This document shows, in pieces, positions 7,469-13,526 of a DNA stretch of 16,500 bases. The stretch covers positions 1 to 16,500 of the forward strand of contig JAISLM010000124.1 in NCBI GenBank assembly GCA_031290855.1, written 5' to 3'. Numbering within the stretch: position 1 is the stretch's first letter; every line of letters starts with the position of its first letter. The stretch comes from Spirochaetaceae bacterium. GTDB taxonomy: Bacteria; Spirochaetota; Spirochaetia; Treponematales; Breznakiellaceae. Below the pieces are notes generated by a model that searched no databases, had not been told where the DNA came from, and worked only from the letters and a program-made list of their open reading frames with translations. Both the position numbers and the translations under genes were made by a program.

Positions 7469-7960
7469 TCAGTGCAGCACGGTCTCGGCGCCCCGTTCGT
7501 CCTTGACCGTTAGCGATTCCAGCGACAGGTATAGGTACGGGTAGCCGTCTTCCTCGTAAGAGTCCAGTACGCCGACCGCCTCCACCCAATCGTCTTCCGC
7601 CGGATACGCGGTGTCTTGATCCGGCGGCCAGTTTACTTCAAAACCGGCGGTGCCGTCGTAACCGCAGCAACCCGGCCCGTAGCGTAAAACAAAACGGTAA
7701 GTCTGATTACTCCCTACATACTTGTCCGACTTGAACAAGCCTTCCAGCTTTATCCTGCGGCCCACATATTCGTCCGGATTCAGGTAAATATCGTTGGTCT
7801 GGGCAATGAACAGCTTTTCCTTTATTTCAAGAGTCGTTTTGTTCGCCGCCTCCGGTTTTTTGGTTTCCGCGTCTTCCGCCCGGGCCGTCTTGTGTTTACA
7901 AGCCGGAATGTTAATCATTAACAAAACACCAAACAACAACGGAATATGTTTTTTCATCAT
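7469..7960 (-). CDS. Small lipoprotein with OB-fold-like CC-motif domain, third gene of metal-import operon
   Basis: This 163-residue protein has a lipoprotein-type signal (MMKKHIPLLFGVLLMINIPAC, lipidated Cys21). A charged spacer follows, then a beta-rich domain with GRRIKLEGLFKS, YRFVLRYGPGCCGYDGTAG and EAVGVLDSYEEDGYPYLYLS. The beta layout and the Cys-Cys in 'RxxPGCCGYD' recall the DUF1980/TIGR03943 (YcgQ-type) domain found near zinc-uptake genes; this is resemblance, not proof. The permease stop overlaps the start region as GTGATGATG. I chose ATG 7960 (TGATG overlap) because GGAG at 7969-7972 is eight bases upstream; GTG 7963 and ATG 7957 are alternatives. It is probably an envelope metal-handling protein. 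It is not a ZnuA-type solute-binding protein, being far too short and lacking that fold. Confidence 0.75.
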   Translation of the reverse strand: MMKKHIPLLFGVLLMINIPACKHKTARAEDAETKKPEAANKTTLEIKEKLFIAQTNDIYLNPDEYVGRRIKLEGLFKSDKYVGSNQTYRFVLRYGPGCCGYDGTAGFEVNWPPDQDTAYPAEDDWVEAVGVLDSYEEDGYPYLYLSLESLTVKDERGAETVLH

Positions 7961-8826
7961 CACGGTGTCTCCAGATTAGCGGTTTCAGCCGTACGGAAAC
8001 CGCGCTTCATTTTTACAAGTAAAAAATTTATACAGGAAAAAAGTATAAAAGTAAAGATGTTAAGGATAACAACGCTTGCGCCCGTAGGTACGGCCCGCAG
8101 GTACGAAATGACCAGGCCCAGAAAATAGCAGATCACGGAAACAGCGGCGCTGCACACCGTTACCGTTTTAAATTTTTTGCACAGACGCATCGAAGTAAGC
8201 GCCGGAAAAATGATCAGGCTTGATATTAAAAGAGCGCCCATCATCCGCATCCCCAACACAATGGTTACGGCCGTCAAAAGCGCGATGATCATGTTGTTAA
8301 GGCCGGTGTTTACGCCGCAGGAGCGGACAAAGGTTTCGTCAAACGTGATTGAAAATATGATGTTGTAGAAAAAAAAGAACAGCAGCAGCACCAACACCGA
8401 CAGGCTTATCGAAAGGTACACGTCGTTTTTTGTCATCGCGAGAATGCTGCCAAAAAGATAGTTGCAGACATCTGTATTAATGCCGGTCGTCTGTGAAATT
8501 ACGACGACACCCACGGCAAGCGCGCCCGTCGAAATCATCGCGATTGCGGCGTCGCCTTTTATTTTGCTGTTCTCGCTGAGGCGCAGCAGCAGGAAAGCCG
8601 CCGCGACGACTACCGGTATCGAGACGGCAAGCGGCGCAAGGTTGAACGCCGTAGCGACGGCCAGACTGCCGAAGCCTACGTGCGAAAGACCGTCGCCTAT
8701 CATCGAATAACGTTTAAGCACGAGGCTTACCCCCAAAAGAGACGCGCATAACGAGACAAGGAGCCCCACAACAAACGCTCGAACAAGGAAAGTATACGAA
8801 AACATTTCCATCAATACTTCTATCAT
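7960..8826 (-). CDS. znuB: ABC-3 family zinc/manganese permease (ZnuB/TroC-like)
   Basis: This is a 288-residue inner-membrane permease with about eight hydrophobic segments and the typical ABC-3 layout. The family's most conserved region is near residues 40-60 (KRYSMIGDGLSHVGFGSLAV), followed by SENSKIKGDAAIAMISTGAL and MMGALLISSLIIFPALTSM. Members import Zn, Mn or Fe. The start overlaps the ATPase stop as ATGA (8823-8826) and the stop overlaps the lipoprotein start, so the three genes form one translationally coupled operon. The substrate cannot be fixed from sequence. The divergent Fur-family regulator and the lipoprotein resembling zinc-associated domains favour Zn, with Mn next. No solute-binding protein gene lies in the window, so it must be supplied from elsewhere. 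Confidence 0.9.
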   Translation of the reverse strand: MIEVLMEMFSYTFLVRAFVVGLLVSLCASLLGVSLVLKRYSMIGDGLSHVGFGSLAVATAFNLAPLAVSIPVVVAAAFLLLRLSENSKIKGDAAIAMISTGALAVGVVVISQTTGINTDVCNYLFGSILAMTKNDVYLSISLSVLVLLLFFFFYNIIFSITFDETFVRSCGVNTGLNNMIIALLTAVTIVLGMRMMGALLISSLIIFPALTSMRLCKKFKTVTVCSAAVSVICYFLGLVISYLRAVPTGASVVILNIFTFILFSCINFLLVKMKRGFRTAETANLETP

Positions 8827-9536
8827 TTTTTATCACCCCTGTTTGCCAAAAACATTTTCCCGATATCACTGTTTATATAATCGTACGTATTTCCAAAAAA
8901 CAACTGCTTCTTCCACAGATGTAAAATTTTATTGGCGTACTTTACGGCGGATAAAATATCGTGCGAAACCATGATAACTGTGATCCTCATGTCGCGGTTT
9001 ATTTTTTCAAGGAGGGCGTACAGTTCCTGGGCGGCGAGAGGATCGAGGCCGGCGGCGGGTTCGTCCAGCATAAGCAGTTTTTTTGTAGCGCAGAGCGCCC
9101 TCGCCAGAAGCACTCGGCGCTGCTGTCCGCCGGACAGTTCCCCGAAACAACGGGACGCCAGGTCGGCTATACCGAGTTTTTCCATGTTAAGCCGGGCCGT
9201 TACCTTATCGGAGGCCGTATAGAACGGTAAAAATTTCTTTCTGCCGGCAAATCCCGAAAGCACCACCTCTTCAACGCCCGCCGGAAAATTCTTTTGCGCC
9301 GCGGCCTGTTGCGGCATATAGCCTGTCCCGCCGCGCAGTTCCCTTGCCGCCTCGAAGCTGCCGGACGCCGGTTTCAGAAGCCCCAGCATACCCTTTATCA
9401 GCGTACTCTTGCCCGCGCCGTTTTCACCCGCGATACAGAGGTAATCTGTCTCAACAACTGAAAAATCCAGAGCGCTCAGCACGATTTTTTCATCGTAGGC
9501 GTAACAAAGCTTGTGGCATTCAAAAATTGTTTGCAT
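8823..9536 (-). CDS. znuC: ABC transporter ATPase for zinc/manganese import (ZnuC-like)
   Basis: This 237-residue cytoplasmic ATPase powers the permease encoded next to it. All motifs are present: Walker A GENGAGKST (37-45), Q-loop around YMPQQ (73-77), signature LSGGQ (134-138), Walker B LLMLDEP (154-160) with catalytic Glu159, D-loop GLDP, and switch His in VSHD. The length is normal for ZnuC/TroB. It is the first gene of the import operon, and its stop overlaps the permease start by four bases. The ATG at 9536 gives the expected N-terminus. The purine-rich AAGGAAGGA upstream is about 20 bases away, so ribosome binding looks weak. A promoter and a shared operator lie in the 106-base gap to the divergent regulator. 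Confidence 0.92.
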   Translation of the reverse strand: MQTIFECHKLCYAYDEKIVLSALDFSVVETDYLCIAGENGAGKSTLIKGMLGLLKPASGSFEAARELRGGTGYMPQQAAAQKNFPAGVEEVVLSGFAGRKKFLPFYTASDKVTARLNMEKLGIADLASRCFGELSGGQQRRVLLARALCATKKLLMLDEPAAGLDPLAAQELYALLEKINRDMRITVIMVSHDILSAVKYANKILHLWKKQLFFGNTYDYINSDIGKMFLANRGDKK

Positions 9537-9590
9537 ACATAATTATTTACAGTTTGTCCTTCCTTTTCAATATGCGGGCTTTGGGGACCC

Positions 9591-9619
9591 TTGACAGGAA
9601 AAATATAAACGCTTATATT
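9591..9619 (+). promoter_or_regulatory. Sigma-70 promoter for the Fur-family regulator
   Basis: TTGACA (9591-9596, perfect -35) and TATATT (9614-9619, -10) are separated by 17 bases. The expected start point is about 9625-9627, inside the dyad operator and only about 17 bases before the ATG at 9643, so the leader would be very short. Confidence 0.72.
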
Positions 9620-9640
9620 CTTAATGAGAACTGTTATCAA
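9612..9640 (-). promoter_or_regulatory. Divergent promoter for znuC-znuB-lipoprotein operon
   Basis: On the minus strand, TTGATA (9640-9635) and TATAAG (9617-9612) are 17 bases apart. The -35 box lies inside the dyad at 9625-9639, and the -10 box overlaps that of the opposing promoter. The expected start is near 9605, giving an approximately 70-base leader to znuC. Confidence 0.55.
9625..9639. promoter_or_regulatory. 7-1-7 Fur/PerR-type operator shared by both promoters
   Basis: TGAGAAC-T-GTTATCA is a 15-base dyad with six of seven pairs symmetric. It matches the 7-1-7 form used by Fur-family repressors (Fur consensus TGATAAT-N-ATTATCA). It covers the start-point region of the regulator promoter and the -35 box of the znuC promoter, so bound repressor should block both. 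Confidence 0.68.
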
Positions 9641-9642
9641 TA

Positions 9643-10059
9643 ATGGATAAAATGAATTATATACGGCGCATGACGAAGCAGCGAGAGATGGTTTTGAATG
9701 CCGTTCATTCTTTGGAGCATCCTACGGCGCAGGAGGTATACTCGCGCATAACGAGTATTACCGGGACGGGGACGGAAGACCGGATCAGCCTGGGAACAAT
9801 CTACCGGAACCTCCAGGTTTTGGCGCAGGAAGGCATGATAGCGGAAGTACCGGCTGGGCAGGACGCGATGCGTTACGACGTGCGGGCGGACACGCATTAC
9901 CACCTGCTTTGCAGGAACTGCGGAAAGGTGTTTGACGTGCCGTTGGAGTACAAAAAGGACATCGATCCGGAGGCGGAGCGGAGCAGCGGATGCCGCATCG
10001 AATCGCACGACATACTGTTCAGGGGTTTATGTAAAAATTGTTGTAAAGAAGGGCATTAA
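9643..10059 (+). CDS. perR: Fur-family metal/peroxide-sensing repressor, PerR-like
   Basis: This 138-residue protein has a winged-helix DNA-binding half (MTKQREMVLNAVHSLEHPTA, then GTIYRNLQVLAQEGMI) and a C-terminal dimerisation/metal half. The structural zinc site is C90-x2-C93 and C130-x2-C133. All five residues matching the regulatory metal site of B. subtilis PerR (His37, Asp85, His91, His93, Asp104) appear to be present as His26, Asp79, His85, His87 and Asp98. Asp98 in CGKVFD is the position that is Asp in PerR and usually Glu in Fur. The reverse rubrerythrin downstream supports a peroxide role; the divergent zinc-type importer leaves Zur or dual control open. ATG 9643 has no Shine-Dalgarno site; ATG 9652 or 9670 are alternatives. 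Autoregulation is predicted from the operator 3 bases upstream. Confidence 0.85.
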   Translation: MDKMNYIRRMTKQREMVLNAVHSLEHPTAQEVYSRITSITGTGTEDRISLGTIYRNLQVLAQEGMIAEVPAGQDAMRYDVRADTHYHLLCRNCGKVFDVPLEYKKDIDPEAERSSGCRIESHDILFRGLCKNCCKEGH

Positions 10060-10119
10060 AGTTTTATTATTGTGAAATACGGCTGTTAGCCGGATTTAAA
10101 TATTGTTCTGGAGGTTATT

Positions 10120-10665
10120 ATGAAGAAATGGGTTTGTTTGGTCTGCGGTTATGTTCACACGGGTGACAGGCCGCCGGAATCCTGTCCGACGTGCAAGGCG
10201 CCTGCGGCAAAATTCAAGGAAGAGACGGGCGGCGGCGGTAAGTATGCTGCGGAGCATATTATAGGCGTAGCAAAGGATGTTGAGGACGACATCAAGAAAG
10301 AGCTTGTGGCCAATTTCAACGGCGAGTGTTGCGAGGTAGGGATGTACCTTGCGATGAGCCGGGCTGCGGACCGCGAGGGTTATTCTGAAATTGCCGAAGC
10401 GTTCAAGCGTTACGCGTTTGAGGAAGCCGAGCACGCCGCGAAGTTTGCCGAACTGCTGGGTGAAGTTCTCACTCCCAGCACGAAGAAGAACCTTGAGATG
10501 CGGGTAGCGGCGGAAACCGGAGCCTGTGCCGGCAAGACCGACCTTGCGAAACGCGCCAAAGACAAAGGTTACGACGCCATACACGACACGGTTCACGAGA
10601 TGGCGCGGGACGAGGCCCGCCACGGTTCCGGCTTTGCCGGTCTTCTGAAGCGCCACTTCGGATAG
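10120..10665 (+). CDS. Reverse rubrerythrin (N-terminal rubredoxin domain, ferritin-like diiron domain)
   Basis: This 181-residue protein has a rubredoxin-type Fe(Cys)4 site first (C6-x2-C9 and C22-x2-C25), then a four-helix ferritin-like domain. The diiron ligands are ExxH pairs at E102/H105 (EEAEH) and E165/H168 (DEARH), with E69/E72 (NGECCE) earlier. Domain order is the reverse of classical rubrerythrin, as in clostridial reverse rubrerythrins that reduce peroxide and oxygen with NADH-derived electrons. The ATG is preceded by GGAGG at 10110-10114. It starts 60 bases after the PerR-like gene and ends in a strong terminator. It may read through from perR or from a weak possible promoter TTGTAA-18-TATTAT (10041-10070). 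It would work in the cytoplasm of an anaerobe exposed to oxygen. Confidence 0.92.
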   Translation: MKKWVCLVCGYVHTGDRPPESCPTCKAPAAKFKEETGGGGKYAAEHIIGVAKDVEDDIKKELVANFNGECCEVGMYLAMSRAADREGYSEIAEAFKRYAFEEAEHAAKFAELLGEVLTPSTKKNLEMRVAAETGACAGKTDLAKRAKDKGYDAIHDTVHEMARDEARHGSGFAGLLKRHFG

Positions 10666-10694
10666 TCATTTAAGGTATGTAAAAAAGTTAATGC

Positions 10695-10730
10695 GCGGCC
10701 AAAAGCATCCGCTTTTGGCCGCACTTTTTT
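10695..10730 (+). terminator. Rho-independent terminator after rubrerythrin
   Basis: The arms GCGGCCAAAAGC (10695-10706) and GCTTTTGGCCGC (10711-10722) form a perfect 12-bp stem with a 4-base loop, followed by AC and six T (10725-10730). This ends the perR-rubrerythrin unit. Confidence 0.93.
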
Positions 10731-10820
10731 GTGCGGCCTGTAACATTGTTTCCGTCTCTATAAACTACTTTTTTGTACTTCCGCCTAGACTTTTTGTTTT
10801 ATAGAAAGTAATGTTTAAGC

Positions 10821-12206
10821 ATGAAGCGCGTTTGCCTTTTATTGGTAGCTGTAGTTTTCTCACGGAACACGGTTTTTGCGCAGGCTGGCGGGGCGGTATT
10901 CGCGCCGTTTGTTTCATGGTTAAGGGCCGATGTAAACGGCAGCGAGGTGCGTCTTTCATGGACGGATTCCGCCAGCGTGACGGGGCCGGTCTATGTCTAC
11001 CGTTCGTCCGCGCCGTTCAAAAATAATTACAACGTATTGATGAATCAAAGTATTGAGGTACCTTACGGAACGGCGCGTTACACTGACATGGTTCCGTTTG
11101 AGGGTGTGTGGTACTACTTTGTCGTGGCAAGCGACGAACAGAACAAGAAGTACGACCTGTTGATCCCGTTCAACAATACGATAGACGTTACCGTCGGCAG
11201 GGTGACACGGAACAACCCGGTTACCTCGTCCGGGAACGAGGCCTACGCTCCAGTTTTTTACGGGTTTTCGGGGACGCAGGTGACGCCGGAGCCTTCCCAG
11301 CAGCTTTACGGGAATATGGGAACGGGCCAGCAGACAACGGCTTCCGGAAATTTGTACGAAGGCTACCGAAGCGTGCAGGGCGGAGCGCCGTCCACCGTTA
11401 CCGGCATAAAGGCGGCTGCATACAGTGACGGAATCGAAATCACGTTTAACTCGTCCGATCCTTCCAAGAGCGCCGTGCTTTACAGAAATATCCAGCCTAT
11501 ACGCGGTTTTTCGGACCTGCTTTCCGCGACGGTCGCGGCTTTGCACGTAAAATCGCCGTACATGGATCGCGTGAACTCCGGCATAGCCTACTACTACGCG
11601 GTCGTGTACGAGGACGACATCATGAACGGGCACGGTGATATCTATCCCGGCAGCAACGCCACGCTGATACCGGCTGAGGTTTTCCCGAACGCGCCGCTCA
11701 GGGGGCAGGATAACGGCGGCACAACGGCTTTTTACGGCACGACCGGAAATTATCAGCAGGGGCAGGCAGCCGGCGGCGGATTCGCCACTGTGGACGAGGC
11801 CGCCCGGTCCAGGAGGGGAAATCCCTCCGCTGTTGAAACTTACCCGACCTACCGTTCCTACCCGATTCAGGCGGAGGACTCTCTGATCCTGAAGGAACCC
11901 AGGGTTTTCAACCGCGATATGCAGCTCTCCGCCGGCGACGCGGACGACAGGCGGCTTGCCGCGATAATCCAGGGCCCTTTCATGTGGAGGGACTGGCAGG
12001 CGGCGCGGGCGGATCTGACGGACTACATCGTCGAGGCCGCAAACAGTGATGCCGAAAGCCGCGCCCGCTTCTACCTGGCCCAGTGCTGGTACTTCATCGG
12101 GGACATAAGGATGGCTCTTTCGGCCTTTCTGAAGTTGCAGCGGGTCTACCCCGACGAGAGCGAGCTGTGGGTACAGGCCTGTCTTAACAGGCTGGCGGAA
12201 AAATGA
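10821..12206 (+). CDS. Secreted protein with fibronectin-III-like and TPR-like parts (function unknown)
   Basis: This 461-residue protein has a signal peptide (MKRVCLLLVAVVFSRNTVFA, cut before Gln21). Two fibronectin-III-like beta domains follow, at about 30-130 (VRLSWTDSASVTGPVYVYRS ... GVWYYFVVASDE) and 190-290 (GIEITFNSSDPSKSAVLYRN ... GIAYYYAVVYED). A Gly/Gln/Thr-rich linker comes next. The C-terminal helical part at about 375-460 reads as a TPR-like pair (WRDWQAARADLTDYIVEAAN, RARFYLAQCWYFIGDIRMAL). It is periplasmic or surface-bound, probably a scaffold. It stands alone, after the rubrerythrin terminator and before a repeat island; no convincing promoter or terminator was found. The start is at ATG 10821 because the signal peptide begins there, although the ribosome site is weak. 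Its design (export signal, TPR, low-complexity linker) resembles the gene at 4684. Confidence 0.85.
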   Translation: MKRVCLLLVAVVFSRNTVFAQAGGAVFAPFVSWLRADVNGSEVRLSWTDSASVTGPVYVYRSSAPFKNNYNVLMNQSIEVPYGTARYTDMVPFEGVWYYFVVASDEQNKKYDLLIPFNNTIDVTVGRVTRNNPVTSSGNEAYAPVFYGFSGTQVTPEPSQQLYGNMGTGQQTTASGNLYEGYRSVQGGAPSTVTGIKAAAYSDGIEITFNSSDPSKSAVLYRNIQPIRGFSDLLSATVAALHVKSPYMDRVNSGIAYYYAVVYEDDIMNGHGDIYPGSNATLIPAEVFPNAPLRGQDNGGTTAFYGTTGNYQQGQAAGGGFATVDEAARSRRGNPSAVETYPTYRSYPIQAEDSLILKEPRVFNRDMQLSAGDADDRRLAAIIQGPFMWRDWQAARADLTDYIVEAANSDAESRARFYLAQCWYFIGDIRMALSAFLKLQRVYPDESELWVQACLNRLAEK

Positions 12207-12248
12207 CGGAAGCGTTTAGGTTCAGTGAATATTTTCGCCTGAATGCAA

Positions 12249-12377
12249 TTACTTTTTCGGCGTAATTTCAAGTATCCGGTCGGTGTTTTCTACCTTATTG
12301 CCTTCCTCATAGAATACTTTCTTCCCCGCATAACAGCCTGCCTTTTTGATCCGTGTGTCCGGCAGCTTTATTCGCAG
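12249..12377 (-). pseudogene. Possible 3' remnant of a lost gene
   Basis: On the minus strand an open stretch ending in TAA (12251-12249) reads protein-like: RIKLPDTRIKKAGCYAGKK, then VFYEEGNKVENTDRILEITP. The only start available is distant and a stop lies just upstream, near the GGGGTCTGCCCC palindrome. It may be the end of a gene cut by the repeat material. The overlapping plus-strand 61-codon frame looks less natural. I do not recognise a family. Confidence 0.3.
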
Positions 12378-12386
12378 TGGGGTCTG
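12360..12386 (-). repeat. Short repeat family C, inverted copy
   Basis: On the minus strand CAGACCCCACTGCGAATAAA followed by GCTGCCG matches 7323-7348 closely and the CAGACCCC...GCCGGACACGCGG modules at 13233-13367 more loosely. Confidence 0.5.
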
Positions 12387-12435
12387 CCCCCTGCCTTATC
12401 CCTCCTTATCAGGTTAGGCAGGAAGTAAAACGTCA

Positions 12436-12529
12436 GGCACAAACTGCATAGCGGTTTGACGTTGTTTGTTGTGCCGGCGGACAGTCCACACGCGGACGCT
12501 CGACGCTGTTTTTTGGCGGGGAGCTTCAT
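12436..12529 (+). repeat. Interspersed palindromic repeat family B, copy 2
   Basis: This stretch is collinear with 2224-2319: the GGCAC...GTGCC frame, GCATAGCGGTTTG, CCACACGCGGACGCTCGACG and the end GGCGGGGAGCTTCATT are all kept. It is preceded by a pyrimidine-rich stretch (12390-12430) whose reverse complement reappears beside copy 3 at 16391-16440. Its end GGCGGGGAGCTT (12515-12526) is also repeated in inverted form at 12613-12624. Confidence 0.72.
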
Positions 12530-12578
12530 TCGCAAAGTCTGGTTTAATACCGCGTCGAACCTTAGGTTCGCGCTTGCC
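12528..12578 (+). repeat. Left inverted repeat of the repeat island
   Basis: Positions 12528-12551 (24 bases) are the exact reverse complement of 13666-13689. Positions 12547-12578 match the reverse complement of 13527-13558 with 29 of 32 bases. An internal small palindrome CGAACC-TTA-GGTTCG lies at 12556-12570. Together they mark the left boundary of a roughly 1.16-kb unit carrying the palindrome array and the transposase-like gene. Confidence 0.8.
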
Positions 12579-12710
12579 CTAAATCTGACCCGCAAAAATT
12601 TTACCTGATGAAAAGCTCCCCGCCGCGCCGCCGGAAGGGCCTTTACGGTTCGGCTCCTTTCCCTTTTTTCTCCGCCTGTTAAAGAAAAACGCGGGCAGCC
12701 GCCCATATAT

Positions 12711-12851
12711 TGAGGCTTTCCCAAAACTTCAGTTTTTGGGAGACAAGCATTGCTTGGGAGACAAGCATTGCTTGGGAGACAAGCATTGCTTGTCCAGCTA
12801 CCTTAGATTTATATGAAAAAGCGGGCCTTAGTCCGGTTAGACCGCTTTTTC
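12711..12851. repeat. Palindrome-array repeat element, copy 2 (3 tandem 18-bp units)
   Basis: The architecture is the same as at 2021-2222. The left hairpin is CCCAAAA/TTTTGGG (12720-12726, 12734-12740). Three units of GGGAGACAAGCATTGCTT follow (12738-12791), then a conserved ATTTATATGAAAAAGCGG stretch and a right hairpin with a 10-bp stem, GAAAAAGCGG (12815-12824) and CCGCTTTTTC (12842-12851). The right-hand loop differs in length and sequence from copy 1 while the stem is kept. Over 12711-12824 it is exactly four units shorter than copy 1. Confidence 0.85.
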
Positions 12852-12854
12852 GGA

Positions 12855-12891
12855 AGCTTTTCCCAAAACTGACCGGGTTTTGGGAAAAGCT
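12855..12891. repeat. Perfect 15-bp hairpin just before the transposase-like gene
   Basis: The arms AGCTTTTCCCAAAAC (12855-12869) and GTTTTGGGAAAAGCT (12877-12891) are perfect complements with a 7-base loop. The arm shares TTCCCAAAAC with the left hairpin of the palindrome-array element (12719-12727). It ends eight bases before the ATG at 12900, where a ribosome site would be expected, so it could hide the start in RNA or act as a terminator or REP-like target. Confidence 0.8.
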
Positions 12892-12899
12892 CTATTTAC

Positions 12900-13479
12900 A
12901 TGAGACATTTAAGAATGCTGAAACAGGGCGTGTGGTACCAAATCAGTACCCGCGTCAACAACAGGGAACCCCTGTTCCGCGGAGGGCGTGCTTCGGCGCT
13001 GTTCGACCGGGTGTTTCGGGAGACCGCGCACAGGTTTGTCTTCACGGTCCGGGGACTTAAGTCTCGCCGGCGACCGGCTGTCCTTTTACATCAGGCCCGC
13101 GGACGGGTTCGAACTGCCCGCGATAATGAAATGGCTGAAGCAGACCTTCGCCCAAAGGTACAACCGGGACAGCGGACGGACGGGACACCTGTGGGGCGAC
13201 CGGTACTGGTCGCGGATCCTTGAAGGGGAGCTGCCGGACACGCGGCGGAGGGAGGCTCGTCGGCCCGTGGGGTCAGACCCCGCAGCGGGAAACGCATCGC
13301 CGGACACGCGGCGGCAGGGGGCCCGCCGGCCCACGGCAGGGTCAGACCCCACGGCGGGAAACGGGCGGCCGGGGCCGCGTTTTTCCGCTTGTTCCCCCTT
13401 CCCGCCGTACCGGCCCCCGGATAAGCGGCATAATCCGCCCGGCGAACCGCAGCCGCCGCCATTTCCTCCCCAAACCTAA
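12900..13479 (+). pseudogene. REP-associated (IS200-like) transposase relative, frameshifted
   Basis: The N-terminus MRHLRMLKQGVWYQISTRVN and REPLFR are typical of RAYT/IS200-like Y1 proteins. The frame breaks at an extra A in GGACTTAAGTCTC (13059 or 13060). Removing one A restores VRGLSLAGDRLSFYIRPADG and continues through KWLKQTFAQRYN, GRTGHLWGDRYWSRILEGE. The segment AGDRLSFYI sits where canonical members have MPNHxHxLI, so both HUH histidines are replaced, as in the fragment at 7067. The later helix with the catalytic Tyr region (YIxxNP) is not seen. The C-terminal tail instead consists of 66-69-base tandem repeats, and it stops at 13479. Even without the frameshift it should be unable to cut DNA in the usual way. 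Confidence 0.75.
13233..13367 (+). repeat. Two tandem 66/69-bp repeats in the transposase-like tail
   Basis: Units at 13233-13298 and 13299-13367 each begin GCCGGACACGCGGCGG and contain GGGTCAGACCCC...GCGGGAAACG. Both lengths are multiples of three, so the frame is kept (PDTRRR.../PDTRRQ...). The GGGTCAGACCC core is a near palindrome and is related to repeat family C at 7323 and 12360. Confidence 0.72.
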
Positions 13480-13526
13480 CCCCGCCCAGGAGGTCAGCCT
13501 GCCGCCCTGTAAAGCTCCATGCATAA

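Noticed and set aside
10065..10079. Second PerR box before the rubrerythrin gene
   Set aside because: TATTATTGTGAAATA has only about four of seven symmetric pairs, too weak to call.
12243..12428. 61-codon plus-strand frame
   Set aside because: It has no ribosome site and an odd composition. It overlaps a more protein-like minus-strand remnant and the repeat family B flank.
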